DNA of 64,000 nt. Origin: Dongia_B soli. Lineage in GTDB: Bacteria > Pseudomonadota > Alphaproteobacteria > Dongiales > Dongiaceae. Numbering within the stretch: position 1 is the stretch's first letter; every line of letters begins with the position of its first letter. The DNA lies in contig NZ_JAXCLW010000008.1 of NCBI RefSeq assembly GCF_034044715.1, forward strand, positions 88,391 to 152,390. Reading direction: 5' to 3'. The notes below the pieces were generated by a model. The model searched no databases. It was not told the origin of the DNA and saw nothing but the letters and a program-made list of their open reading frames with translations. The translations under genes were made by a program, and so were the position numbers. Shown here piece by piece: positions 1-8,908 of the stretch.

Positions 1-716
1 TCGAGCGTGAGGACCAGGTCAAGGGATATGGCGTCGGTGATGACGATTACGTCATCCTCGAACCGGAGGAGATAACGGCTGCGGTCCCGGCCAGCGATAA
101 GACCCTCTCGGTCGATGCTTTTATCGCCTGCGACGATATCGACAATGTCTATTTCGACCGGCCCTATTATTTGGCACCGGCCGATAAGAATGCCGAGGAA
201 TCCTTCTTCCTTATATGCAAAGGCATGCAGGCGGCCAATGTCGCGGCTATCGCCCAGACCGTGCTGTTTCGCCGGGTGCGCACTTTGCTCATCCGGGCGC
301 ACGGGCCGGGCATGATCGCGACCACCTTGAATTACGATTATGAAGTCCGGTCCGCGAGAGAGGCCTTTGAAGACATTCCGAAAATGAAGATCAAAGGCGA
401 AATGCTGGATCTCGCCAAGCACATCATCGACACCAAAATGGGAGAATTCGATCCCCGCGAGTTCGATGACCGCTATGAGGCTGCTCTGGCTGACTTGGTT
501 AAAGCGAAGCTGGAAGGCAAACCTATTCCCAAGCTCAAGGTCATCCAGCCGGGCAAAGTCATCGATCTCATGGAAGCCTTACGGCAGAGCGCCGGCCGCG
601 AGAAAGGCGGTGCCGGTACCAAGAAAGCCGCGGGGACTTCACGCCGCAGCGCGGCGGCAAAAGGGAAAAAGACCGCCAAGAAGAAGGCGGCGCCGGCACG
701 GCGGAAGGCCGGTTGA
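1..716 (+). CDS. ku: Ku DNA-end-binding protein, 5' truncated by window edge
   Basis: Bacterial Ku forms a homodimeric ring on double-strand break ends and recruits LigD for non-homologous end joining. The open frame enters from the left edge (first full codon at base 3) and gives about 237 residues. The visible part matches the second half of the Ku beta-barrel and the C-terminal region (VKGYGVGDDDYVILEPEE, then an FDRPYYL segment). After the core comes a Lys/Arg/Ala-rich tail (about the last 45 residues), typical of alphaproteobacterial Ku and probably DNA-binding. The start lies outside the window. It is convergent with a second Ku gene 21 bases downstream. No ligD is visible; it may lie to the left. 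Confidence 0.93.
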   Translation, partial: EREDQVKGYGVGDDDYVILEPEEITAAVPASDKTLSVDAFIACDDIDNVYFDRPYYLAPADKNAEESFFLICKGMQAANVAAIAQTVLFRRVRTLLIRAHGPGMIATTLNYDYEVRSAREAFEDIPKMKIKGEMLDLAKHIIDTKMGEFDPREFDDRYEAALADLVKAKLEGKPIPKLKVIQPGKVIDLMEALRQSAGREKGGAGTKKAAGTSRRSAAAKGKKTAKKKAAPARRKAG

Positions 717-737
717 TCATCTCCATCTGAATGCACT

Positions 738-1550
738 CTAGCGCTTGCGCGGTCTCTTCTCTTCGGAGGCAATGCTCTTCCGCAAGGCATCGACGATGCT
801 GATCACATTACTGGGGCGCTCTGCTGCTTCGCTCTTGCCTTTGCGCCCGGCGACCCGCTTACCCTTGCGCTTGCTGGCAATGATATCGAGCAGCCTTTCC
901 TGAACGGGGTCGTTCACCATGGAAGGGTCCCAGGCTTTGGATCGTTCGGCGATCAGCTTCTCCACCATATCGACCAGCTTCTTATCGGTCTTCGGGGTCT
1001 TGATGCCGGTGAAGTAGGGTTTCACGTCACGCACTTCGTCACCATATCGCAATGTCCAGAGGACAATGCCTTTGTCGCGCGGCTGCAGCATGACGGCCCG
1101 CTCGCGGCGATACATGACAAGGCGGGAAATGCCGACGGTTTTGGTGGCTTCCATTGCATCCCGTATGACGCAGAACGCTTCCTCGCCCACCTCGTCATCG
1201 GGCATCAGATAATGCGGCTTGTCGTACCAGATCCAGTCAATGCTATCCCTCGGCACGAACATGTCGATATCGATGGTGCGGGTACTTTCCAGTGCCACGG
1301 CCTCGATTTCTTCATCTTCCAGTAGCACGAAATCGTCTGCTCCCCGCTGGTAGCCCTTGACCTCATTTTCCTCATCGACAGGGTCGCCAGTTTCAGCATC
1401 GACATATTGGCTGACAATGCGATTGCCTGTTTTGCGATTTATTGTATGGAAGCGGACCTTCTCGCTTTCCGAGGTCGCCGGCATCATCGAGACCGGGCAA
1501 GTCACCAGGGATAGCTTTAAGTAACCTTTCCAGAAGCTGCGTGGCGGCAT
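738..1550 (-). CDS. ku: Ku DNA-end-binding protein (second copy)
   Basis: This is a full-length bacterial Ku of 270 aa, the usual 260-300 aa size. The N-terminus carries the family signature FWKGYLKLSLVTCPV. The middle has the Ku core (GYQRGADDFVLLEDEE, then a WYDKPHYL segment), and the C-terminus is a basic tail ending in KRPRKR. The likely role is end binding in NHEJ with LigD, as for the neighbouring copy. The two copies are divergent relatives in opposite orientation, not a recent tandem duplication. Alphaproteobacteria often carry several Ku paralogues, which may form heterodimers. The ATG at 1550 aligns with the family N-terminus. Confidence 0.95.
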   Translation of the reverse strand: MPPRSFWKGYLKLSLVTCPVSMMPATSESEKVRFHTINRKTGNRIVSQYVDAETGDPVDEENEVKGYQRGADDFVLLEDEEIEAVALESTRTIDIDMFVPRDSIDWIWYDKPHYLMPDDEVGEEAFCVIRDAMEATKTVGISRLVMYRRERAVMLQPRDKGIVLWTLRYGDEVRDVKPYFTGIKTPKTDKKLVDMVEKLIAERSKAWDPSMVNDPVQERLLDIIASKRKGKRVAGRKGKSEAAERPSNVISIVDALRKSIASEEKRPRKR

Positions 1551-1756
1551 GTCTCACCAGCTGGTCGCGACGGAGGCGCATTGCTGGAGGCGGCAGTGCG
1601 TTAAGAAACGGGGAATCTCACGCCCTTTCGGAAAGAGCGCCTCCACACCGACAACATCGATACGGGCAAAAGGTTCCAGGGGGTCGCCTTATGAGATGCC
1701 TTATTAATTGTCGAGTCATCAGAGCGACGTCATAGTTGCAGGGAGGGGAGAGTTTG

Positions 1757-2380
1757 ATGATCGATATCTTCAAAATTCTTGCAGCCGCCGCTTCGGGTTA
1801 TCTTTTGGGCAGCCTGAATACCGCGCTGATCGTCGGAAAAATATACCGCAAGGATATCCGGCAGCATGGAAGCAGAAGTGCCGGGCTTACCAATACTCTG
1901 AGAGTGCTTGGGAAACCCGCTGCGGCGTTTGTTCTTGCGGGGGATGTCTTAAAAGGGATAGCGGCCGCTCTTATAGGGTTGCACCTCGGCGTTTATGTTA
2001 ACTCGGGAGAGGCGATCGATTGCCTCAGCCTGTTGGCGGCAGGTGCAGGAGCAGTTATCGGGCATAACTGGCCGGTTTATTTCGGCTTCAAAGGGGGTAA
2101 GGGAGCACTTACGGCAGCGGCCGTTCTATTTATGATCAACTGGGTTATGGCCCTTATATCCCTTGGCCTTTTTGTAACGATCGTCGCATTAACCCGTTAC
2201 GTTTCTTTAGGCACCATAAGTGCCGCAATACTTCTTGTGGCGATTTCGTTTGTGCCGGATTTTGGAAATACATTTTATTTTCATCTATTTGCCTGCGCGA
2301 TGGCGTGTATCGTTATTTTCAAGCATCGGGAAAATATCCGAAGGCTGTTTTCGGGAACAGAAAACAAGCTCACCTTTTGA
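1757..2380 (+). CDS. plsY: PlsY-like glycerol-3-phosphate acyltransferase (variant)
   Basis: This 207-aa integral membrane protein has about five hydrophobic segments. PlsY transfers an acyl group from acyl-phosphate to glycerol-3-phosphate to make lysophosphatidic acid. Family landmarks are visible: GSLNTALIVGK near the N-terminus, a HGSRSAGLTNTLR segment where canonical PlsY reads GSGNxGxTNxxR, GHNWPVYFGFKGGKG in the middle, and a C-terminal FKHRENIRRL. The altered second motif makes this a divergent member, so it may be a second, specialised copy. The ATG at 1757 was chosen over a start 21 bases upstream because a GGGAGGGGAG ribosome site precedes it. The AT-richer codons differ from neighbouring genes and suggest transfer. 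Confidence 0.85.
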   Translation: MIDIFKILAAAASGYLLGSLNTALIVGKIYRKDIRQHGSRSAGLTNTLRVLGKPAAAFVLAGDVLKGIAAALIGLHLGVYVNSGEAIDCLSLLAAGAGAVIGHNWPVYFGFKGGKGALTAAAVLFMINWVMALISLGLFVTIVALTRYVSLGTISAAILLVAISFVPDFGNTFYFHLFACAMACIVIFKHRENIRRLFSGTENKLTF

Positions 2381-2482
2381 TCTTCCCGCATGGAGCTCGT
2401 CAAATGTGAACTAACCTCCTGGGTGCGGCGTTACAGCCGCGTCGAGGCAAGCCGGACCATGCAAGGTTGTCGCCGATGCCGC

Positions 2483-4480
2483 TTAAGCGGGCCGCCCGGC
2501 GCGGCTTTCCATCACCAGTTTCTTGGCGCGGGGAATCAACGAGGATTCCATGCTGAATTCGGTAACACCGTAGCTCAACAAAGTCGGGATCAAAGCCGGA
2601 TCGCCGGCTGCTTCGCCACAGACGCCGACCCAGATCCCTTTGGCACGCGCGGCCTGGCAGGTGAGTTCGATCATGCGCAAGACGGCCGGATGCGATGCCT
2701 GGCACAGCCGCCGCAATCGCGGATTTCCGTGCAGCCGATCTGCCGCCATGGTGTATTGCGTGAGGTCATTGGTGCCGATCGAGAAGAAGCCGACCTCCTC
2801 GGCCAACTGGGTGGCACACATGACGGCGGCCGGTGTCTCGATCATGATGCCGAGTTCCGGCAGCCGCGCGGCTTTGCCCTCTGCCGCCAATTCTGCGGCA
2901 CAGATGGAGAGGAGCGCCTTTACTTCGCGGATTTCCCCGATGTCGCTCACCATCGGGATCATGATCTTGACATTGCTTTCGGCCGCAGCGCGCAGGAGCG
3001 CGCGCAATTGCGGTTTGAAAATATCCGGCCGGTCGAGACAGAGGCGCACGCCGCGCCAGCCCAGGAAGGGATTTTCTTCACGCCGCGCGGACAGACCCGG
3101 CAGTGGCTTGTCGCCGCCGACATCCAGCGTGCGAATGATCACCGGCCGGTCGTCGAATTGACGGGCGATCTCGAGATAGGCGGCCAGTTGCTCATCTTCG
3201 CTTGGCAGCGAGCGGCGCTCCAGGAACAGGAATTCGGTGCGCAGCAAGCCGACACCCATGGCGCCGTTTTTCAAGGCCTGCGTCGTTTCGGCCGGCAGGT
3301 TGAGATTGGCGGCGATTTCGATATCGACACCATCGAGCGTGCGGGCGTGAAGGTGAGCATAGGATGCCAGGATCTCCCGCTCGCGGGCGAGATCGTCCGC
3401 TTCCCTCAGGAAGCTATCGACGTCTGTTTGGCTCGGATTGAACACAACGAGACCGGCTCCGCCATCCAGGGCCACGGTTTTTGCTTCGCGCAGCTGAGCG
3501 ATATCTGTCGCCAGGCCGAGGACAGCGGGAATGCCCAGGGAGCGGGCCAGGATGGCCAAGTGGGATGTCGCCGCACCTTCGAGGCAGACGAGGCCCTTGA
3601 TCCGGTCCGCCGGCAGGCGCGAAAAATCGATTGCACCGATATTGCTGGCCACCAGGATGCAAGGCTCATTGAGAGATGCGCTGTCCAGGACCGGCAGGCC
3701 AAGCAGTTCGGCGGCGATCTGGCGAGCTATTTCTTCAATGTCGTCGGCGCGGGCCGTGAAATATCCGTCGTCAAGTTGGCGAAACGAAGCCGCGAGTTGC
3801 TGACCCACAGTCAGGGTCGCATAAACCGGATCCTGGCGGTCGCCGATCCTTGTTTCGATCGGCGTAATGAAATCGGGATCGTTGGCAAGATTGATCAGGG
3901 CAGTGAGAATTTCCGCGCCGAGAACGTCGCCGTGCGGATGCGCCTCTTTCATGCGGGCGAGATCCGTGGCCGTACGGGTAACGAAGGCGTCTACGGCGGC
4001 CCGGAACGCTGCCAGTTTTGGTTCCACTTGACCGTCAGCAATCGTCGCGGCGGCCGGCTTGATGCTTTCAGGGATATGCAGCCAGACTGGGCCGATCGCG
4101 ATGCCGGCAGAAGCGGCGACGCCGGTCAGGTGATTATCCGTGCACCGATCTCGACCGAGGCCTACTTTCGTCGGCACGGCCGCGGCAGGTCCCGGTGGTG
4201 CGACCGAAGAGGCTGTGCGGTCGGTCGGCTTCCCGCTGATCAATTCGACCAGCGCGTCAAGTGCGGCATCGGCATCGACGCCGCTTGCTCGCACCGTGAC
4301 TTCCTCGCCGATCTTGGCGCCGAGCAACATGATTTTCACGGCGCTTTTGCCGCTGGCGACGATCTTGCCTTTGACGATCTCGACGGTGGCATCGAAGCTT
4401 TTCGCCAGTTTGACGATTTGTGCAGCGGGACGGGCATGCAGGCCCTCGTCGAGCGCCACTCTGACGATCTTTTCCAGCAT
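2483..4480 (-). CDS. HPr-enzyme I fusion phosphotransferase (PTS)
   Basis: This 665-aa fusion carries the two general PTS phosphocarriers. Residues 1-90 are HPr with the phospho-site His15 in GLHARPAA. A Pro/Ala linker (about 90-115) leads to enzyme I, starting near HLTGVAASAGIAIGP. The enzyme I active histidine is His307 (AATSHLAILARSLGIPAV), followed by the PEP-binding TIM barrel (IRTLDVGGDKPLPG, then GVCGEAAGDP near the end). Enzyme I takes phosphate from PEP and passes it via HPr to EIIA. The ATG at 4480 starts HPr exactly; it lies 7 bases after the EIIB stop, so the operon gatC-gatA-gatB-this gene is probably translated as a unit and the system is self-sufficient. Confidence 0.95.
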   Translation of the reverse strand: MLEKIVRVALDEGLHARPAAQIVKLAKSFDATVEIVKGKIVASGKSAVKIMLLGAKIGEEVTVRASGVDADAALDALVELISGKPTDRTASSVAPPGPAAAVPTKVGLGRDRCTDNHLTGVAASAGIAIGPVWLHIPESIKPAAATIADGQVEPKLAAFRAAVDAFVTRTATDLARMKEAHPHGDVLGAEILTALINLANDPDFITPIETRIGDRQDPVYATLTVGQQLAASFRQLDDGYFTARADDIEEIARQIAAELLGLPVLDSASLNEPCILVASNIGAIDFSRLPADRIKGLVCLEGAATSHLAILARSLGIPAVLGLATDIAQLREAKTVALDGGAGLVVFNPSQTDVDSFLREADDLAREREILASYAHLHARTLDGVDIEIAANLNLPAETTQALKNGAMGVGLLRTEFLFLERRSLPSEDEQLAAYLEIARQFDDRPVIIRTLDVGGDKPLPGLSARREENPFLGWRGVRLCLDRPDIFKPQLRALLRAAAESNVKIMIPMVSDIGEIREVKALLSICAAELAAEGKAARLPELGIMIETPAAVMCATQLAEEVGFFSIGTNDLTQYTMAADRLHGNPRLRRLCQASHPAVLRMIELTCQAARAKGIWVGVCGEAAGDPALIPTLLSYGVTEFSMESSLIPRAKKLVMESRAGRPA

Positions 4481-4487
4481 GGACGTC

Positions 4488-4775
4488 TCAGCCGGCGCGC
4501 AGGGCCGCCTCGATCTGGTCCAGGGCGGCATCCTTGCCGATACCGGTCAGGAAAGGCAGGCCTTTGATCACCGGCTTGCCAAGATTGTCGGGAACCGGCG
4601 TGGTCGAAACGATCAGATCGGCATCGGGCGCCAGGCTTGGCACCTCGGTCGCCTTGCACTGGCGGATCGCGACTGGAATACCCTTTTCCTTCATCGCATC
4701 CTCGATCGCCATTGCCACGACAGTCGATGTGGCGACAGCGGTGCCGCAGGCAACCAGCACGACCTTGGTTTTCAT
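4488..4775 (-). CDS. gatB: PTS EIIB component, galactitol type
   Basis: This small cytoplasmic EIIB of 95 aa receives phosphate from EIIA and phosphorylates the incoming sugar alcohol at the EIIC channel. The phospho-cysteine is Cys10 in VACGTAVATST, a P-loop-like motif typical of the GatB/lactose-type EIIB fold. A later segment, DLIVSTTPVP, also fits the family. It sits between EIIA (15 bases upstream) and the HPr-EI fusion. The true substrate could be galactitol, another polyol or a pentitol; no dehydrogenase or kinase next to it settles this. Confidence 0.92.
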   Translation of the reverse strand: MKTKVVLVACGTAVATSTVVAMAIEDAMKEKGIPVAIRQCKATEVPSLAPDADLIVSTTPVPDNLGKPVIKGLPFLTGIGKDAALDQIEAALRAG

Positions 4776-4790
4776 CGCAATTCTCCCAAC

Positions 4791-5258
4791 TCAGGCGGCT
4801 TTCGCCAGTAAGGCCAAGATATCTTCCTTATCCGCCGCCGCGGTCATTTCTTCAAGCAGGCTTCCATTCTGGATCAGGCCGGCAATCGCCTGAAGCATCT
4901 CGACCTGCTTGTCTTTCTCTTTCAAAGCCAGAAGGAACACGATGGAAATGGGAAGCTTTTCGTCGGGGTCTTCCATATTCCCGAACAGGACCGGCTTGGT
5001 CAGAGTCGCCACGGCGACCGCCGGCATGACCACATGTTCGGGATCGGTATGGGGGACGGCGACATTGATCTCGCCAAGAGGGAGGCCGGTCGGCATGTCG
5101 GTTTCGCGGGCGATGACCGCCTCAACATAGCTTTCCGTCACAAGATCTTGCTCGGCCAGCTTGCCGCCGAGCAGGGCGATCACCTCATTGGCATCCCCGG
5201 CCTCGATGCCGGTGAAAATCATTTGCGGGTCGATCAATCGCATTAAAGTGTTGGACAT
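4791..5258 (-). CDS. gatA: PTS EIIA component, fructose/galactitol type
   Basis: This 155-aa protein has the EIIA fold of the fructose/mannitol/GatA family. The phospho-accepting His70 lies in the motif PTGLPLGEINVAVPHTD, and the downstream hydrophobic strand SIVFLLALKEKDKQVEML is typical. It accepts phosphate from the HPr domain of the fusion protein and donates to Cys10 of EIIB. Two adjacent ATGs (5261 and 5258) are possible; the second is used here. A strong hairpin lies between it and the upstream gatC. Confidence 0.92.
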   Translation of the reverse strand: MSNTLMRLIDPQMIFTGIEAGDANEVIALLGGKLAEQDLVTESYVEAVIARETDMPTGLPLGEINVAVPHTDPEHVVMPAVAVATLTKPVLFGNMEDPDEKLPISIVFLLALKEKDKQVEMLQAIAGLIQNGSLLEEMTAAADKEDILALLAKAA

Positions 5259-5272
5259 CATCTCTCCGATGC

Positions 5273-5299
5273 GCCCCGCTCCGATTGCCGGAGCGGGGC
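5273..5299 (-). terminator. intercistronic GC hairpin between gatC and gatA
   Basis: This is a perfect 11-bp stem (GCCCCGCTCCG with its complement) and a 5-base loop. It lies in the 50-base gap between the gatC stop and the gatA start. No U-run follows on the minus strand. It is more likely a processing or mRNA-stability element, or a partial terminator that lets membrane EIIC and soluble components be made in different amounts, than a full operon end. Confidence 0.6.
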
Positions 5300-5309
5300 T
5301 GTCACAGGC

Positions 5310-6707
5310 CTAGGCTGCGGCTTCTTCCTCAGCCCCAGCCTTCAATTCCCAATTGGTCGCGGAACGCCGATAGAGCCAATAGCCGATCGCCACCAGGATA
5401 GCAGCGACGGCCAGTCCGATTGCGGCCAGGTTCTGGACCAGTTCTACCATGACATAGGGGACCCAGAGGAAGCCGTCGACGATGCTGGTGATCTGCGCGG
5501 CATTTTCCGGCAGCTTGAACCCGGCACTGACCGCCGCATTGGTGAAGAGCGGGGCTAGGGCGGTGGCGACATAGAAGCCGATGGCCAAGGTCACCGTGCC
5601 GATGATCACCATGCGGAAGACATTGCCTTTCACAATCGGCGCGGTCATCGCCACGACGAAGGGAATGACGGCGAGATCGGCGAACAAGATCACGCGGCTG
5701 CCCGGCAGGATGACCGACAGCAGAATGGCGATCGGCACCAAAATCAGGGAGCTGGAAATCGCCGCCGGATGGCCGATGAGGATGGCGGAATCGAGGCCTA
5801 TCAGGATCTCGCGGTCGCCGGCGCGCTTCTGCACAAAGGTGCGGGCGGCTTCCGAAACCGGGATCAGGCCTTCCATCAGGATCTTCACCATACGCGGCAG
5901 CAGCAGCATGACGGCGGCCAGGTTCATCGCCGTCTTCAGGACATTGGTGATCATCGTGCCGCGGTCGGGCACGTTGTAATAGGCAATGGCGCCCAGCACC
6001 AGGCCGATGATCAGGCCGAGGATGACCGGCTCGCCAAAAACGCCGAGGCGGCGCTGGATGGTATTGTTGTCGATATTGATCTTGTTGATGCCCGGGATGC
6101 GGTCGATGATCCAGTTCAGCACGATGGCGATGGGCACGATCTGAGCGGATGCCAGGTGCGGCACCGAGACGCCGGGCACTTCATAGAAGCGCTGCACACC
6201 CTTCGCGGTCCAGTCGGCGAACAGCAAGGTCAGGGCGACGACGATCGCCGCAGCGATCAGGCCGTAAACCAGACTGTTGGTCGCGGCGACCACCAGCGAG
6301 CCAACGAAAGCGAAATGCCAGAAGTTCCAGACATCGACATTCAGCGTGCGGGTCAGGCGCGCCAGCAGCAGCACCAGATTGACGATGATGCCGACCGGAA
6401 TGATCCACAGCCCGACCGAGGAGCCGAAGGCGATGGCGGCAGCAGATGGCCAGCCCACATCGACCACATCACGGGTGATGCCGGTATTCTTGACGATGGC
6501 CTGGGCGACATCGCTAAGGCTGGTCCACATGAGGCCGATGACCAGATTGATGCCGATGAAGGCAACGCCGATGGTGATGCCGGCGCGGAAGGCTCGGCCC
6601 GGCTTGGCGCCCAGGATGATCGCGAAAATGAAAATGAAAACCGGCAGCAGGACGGTCGAACCCAAACCGTCGATGACGCCTTTGATATCTGTAAGAATCG
6701 TGTCCAT
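5310..6707 (-). CDS. gatC: PTS EIIC membrane component, galactitol type
   Basis: This 465-aa polytopic permease has about 10-12 hydrophobic segments and is the channel subunit of a galactitol-family PTS. The family signature is around GVSVPHLASAQ and the segment RIPGINKINIDNNTIQ followed by GVFGEPVILGL, where the substrate loop lies. It is first in the operon with EIIA, EIIB and the HPr-EI fusion. The start ATG at 6707 is preceded by a GGGGGAGG-like site. A 250-base upstream region must hold the promoter; I could not recognise an operator in it. Confidence 0.93.
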   Translation of the reverse strand: MDTILTDIKGVIDGLGSTVLLPVFIFIFAIILGAKPGRAFRAGITIGVAFIGINLVIGLMWTSLSDVAQAIVKNTGITRDVVDVGWPSAAAIAFGSSVGLWIIPVGIIVNLVLLLARLTRTLNVDVWNFWHFAFVGSLVVAATNSLVYGLIAAAIVVALTLLFADWTAKGVQRFYEVPGVSVPHLASAQIVPIAIVLNWIIDRIPGINKINIDNNTIQRRLGVFGEPVILGLIIGLVLGAIAYYNVPDRGTMITNVLKTAMNLAAVMLLLPRMVKILMEGLIPVSEAARTFVQKRAGDREILIGLDSAILIGHPAAISSSLILVPIAILLSVILPGSRVILFADLAVIPFVVAMTAPIVKGNVFRMVIIGTVTLAIGFYVATALAPLFTNAAVSAGFKLPENAAQITSIVDGFLWVPYVMVELVQNLAAIGLAVAAILVAIGYWLYRRSATNWELKAGAEEEAAA

Positions 6708-6959
6708 TTCGAAAAGCCTCCCCCTATATCCAAATCAATCCGGAGGCAGCCTTCGATGGTCCCAAGCGGACTCAGTCAGTATGACGCTGCATGCGCCCTT
6801 TCGACACCGACCCCACCCCTCTCAGCCGAAACCGACTGTCCCCGCGTTTGTAAGGGAATACGTTTATATCTGTTATTTTTAAAGTCAATTCTCGGCAATA
6901 AAATTATAAGAATCGGCGGATTTAGATGCGATCCCAATACGTTACCCAGGTCATCTCCG

Positions 6960-7802
6960 CTATTGCGGTTTGACGAATTTTAACGTGAATCGATCGCTTT
7001 CGCCGATCGCCAGATACTTTGCACGATCCTTATCTTTCAGGCGCAGAGTCGGCGGCAGGGTCCAGACACCGGCGGGATAGTCTTTCGTATCCTTCGGATT
7101 GGCATTGACTTCCGATTCGGCAACGAATTTGAAGCCGGCTTTCTCGACCAGGGCGATGGCGTAATCCTCGCGCACATAGCCGCTGGCGGCTTCCGGATCC
7201 TGCGGCTGGTCGGCGCGGCCACGGTGATCTTCGATGCCGAGAATGCCGCCAGGTTTCAAGGCGCGGTAAAAGGCGTTCAAATTCGCCTCGGCCGAACCGT
7301 CGGCGATCCAATTGTGCAGATTGCGGAAGGTCAGCACCATATCGGCGGTGCCGGGCGGGGCGATATCGTGACGATCGCCCGCGAATTCCGTCACCTTGAC
7401 CTTGTCGTAGAGCGCCGGGTTGCTTGCCAGCTTCGCGGCGAAACCACCGCGATTGCTCACCGCTTCGGCGGATGTATCGTCGGCGGCCGGACCCGCCGCA
7501 TAATACTGCCCATGATCACGCAGATACGGCGCGAGAATTTCCGTCCACCAGGCGCCGCTACCTGGGTCGATCTCGACCACCGTCATGTCGTCGCGCAGGC
7601 CAAAAAAGGTCAATGTCTCGTAAGGATGCCGATAGACATCGCGCCGAGTGTTCTTTTCCGACCGTTGTGGCCCGGCGATCAGGCTCTGCAATTTAATGTC
7701 GGACGCCGTATCGGGGTCGGATGAGGTGGAACTGCAAGCCGGCAGAAGCGGCATTGCGAGCAGCATGACGGCGAGGACAAGGCGGCTTCCACCCGAACGC
7801 AT
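6960..7802 (-). CDS. Lipoprotein-anchored class I SAM methyltransferase-like protein
   Basis: This 280-aa protein has an N-terminal lipoprotein signal (lipobox LPAC, mature Cys at about 23), so it is exported and membrane-anchored. The body resembles the COG4798-type predicted methyltransferases: a SAM motif I-like MTVVEIDPGSGAWW and a later GGILGIEDHRG. Many exported members have no known substrate and may not methylate at all. It ends the minus-strand run that follows doeB, 75 bases downstream, but probably has no part in ectoine use. A GGGAG site precedes the ATG. Confidence 0.8.
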   Translation of the reverse strand: MRSGGSRLVLAVMLLAMPLLPACSSTSSDPDTASDIKLQSLIAGPQRSEKNTRRDVYRHPYETLTFFGLRDDMTVVEIDPGSGAWWTEILAPYLRDHGQYYAAGPAADDTSAEAVSNRGGFAAKLASNPALYDKVKVTEFAGDRHDIAPPGTADMVLTFRNLHNWIADGSAEANLNAFYRALKPGGILGIEDHRGRADQPQDPEAASGYVREDYAIALVEKAGFKFVAESEVNANPKDTKDYPAGVWTLPPTLRLKDKDRAKYLAIGESDRFTLKFVKPQ

Positions 7803-7877
7803 CGGTTCACTCCCACGTGAGTCGAAACCGAGAGACTAAGCCATAAAAGCTTGTCCTCGCTAGACGAATATCGATGC

Positions 7878-8879
7878 TTATTTCATTTCGACCGCGGTGA
7901 CGGCGATGCAATCGCCCGCCTTCACCAAGCCGGGGAAATGCCGTCCGGCCAGAATGCCGTCGAGCTTCGCCGTATAGGTGATCGGCGCGACGCCGGTCCG
8001 ATCGGCATGCCAGACCTTGGCGATCACATCTCCCTTTTTGACGGGTTGGCCGAGATCGATGCAGGGTTCGATCAGGCCATCGCTTTCGCTGAAGGTGAAG
8101 CAGTCGCCATCGGGCATGTCGAGGCGCATCGCCTTCTGACGCTCGATCCGGCCTTTGAGGATGCCGGCATGGATCAGCAGATTGCGCACGCCGCGCTTGG
8201 CGATCCCTGCCGTGTGCGCGGTTGCTGAGCCGCCACCCCCTAGTTCGGTCGAGATGAAGGTCTTATCCATCTCTTCGGCCGAGGTGTCGTACATGCCGAC
8301 ACTGTCGATCTCCAGCAGCATCATGGAATAGGGGGCGTTGAAGGCTTCCATTGCCGCCACGCAACGATCCTCCAGCGCTTGCTGCGCCGGCAGGCGATGG
8401 GCGCAACAGAAGGGGACGAATTCCAGCGTCTTGCCGCCGGCATGAATATCCAGAGTGACATCTGCCATGGGCAGCAAAGTGCGCTGGAAATAATCCGCGA
8501 TCTTTTCCGTCACCGTGCCGTCGGGGCGGCCGGGAAAGGAACGATTGAGATTGCCACGATCGATTGGCGAAGTCCGGGTCGCGGCGCGGAAGGCGGGATA
8601 GTTCATTGCCGGCACGATGATGACCCGGCCGGACAAGCCTTCCGTCGTGATCGTGGCCGCGAGATCCATCAAGGCGATCGGGCCTTCATATTCGTCGCCA
8701 TGATTGGCGCCGGTCAGCAAGGCGGTCGGCCCATTGCCGTTCTTCGCCACGGTGATCGGAATCATCACGGCGCCCCAGGCGGAATCGTCGCGGCTGTAAG
8801 GCAGGCGCAGGAAACCGTGCTGTACGCCGTCGCGGTCGAAATCGACAGTAGGTGAAATGGGATTGGGGCGCTTTTCCAT
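7878..8879 (-). CDS. doeB: N-acetyl-diaminobutyrate deacetylase, DoeB/EutE type
   Basis: DoeB (EutE) removes the acetyl group from N-alpha-acetyl-L-2,4-diaminobutyrate, the product of ectoine ring opening. The 333-aa protein belongs to the zinc-dependent succinylglutamate desuccinylase/aspartoacylase family. The zinc motif GANHGDEYEG (His and Glu ligands) lies near residue 58, and a DIHAGGKTLEF motif supplies the third ligand. A C-terminal beta domain follows (QPVKKGDVIAKVW). It lies in the ehu operon, directly after the GntR regulator. Family plus context make the assignment strong; general aspartoacylase activity cannot be excluded by sequence alone. Confidence 0.88.
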   Translation of the reverse strand: MEKRPNPISPTVDFDRDGVQHGFLRLPYSRDDSAWGAVMIPITVAKNGNGPTALLTGANHGDEYEGPIALMDLAATITTEGLSGRVIIVPAMNYPAFRAATRTSPIDRGNLNRSFPGRPDGTVTEKIADYFQRTLLPMADVTLDIHAGGKTLEFVPFCCAHRLPAQQALEDRCVAAMEAFNAPYSMMLLEIDSVGMYDTSAEEMDKTFISTELGGGGSATAHTAGIAKRGVRNLLIHAGILKGRIERQKAMRLDMPDGDCFTFSESDGLIEPCIDLGQPVKKGDVIAKVWHADRTGVAPITYTAKLDGILAGRHFPGLVKAGDCIAVTAVEMK

Positions 8880-8908
8880 TCTGTGCCGGTCCTTGCTCAG
8901 TATTTATT

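Noticed and set aside
2390..4567. Long plus-strand open frame of about 725 codons
   Set aside because: It lies antisense to the HPr-enzyme I gene, which has clear motifs; the frame is a by-product of GC-rich codons.
5769..6983. Plus-strand open frame of about 400 codons
   Set aside because: It is antisense to gatC and has a low-complexity Asp/Gln/His-rich translation.
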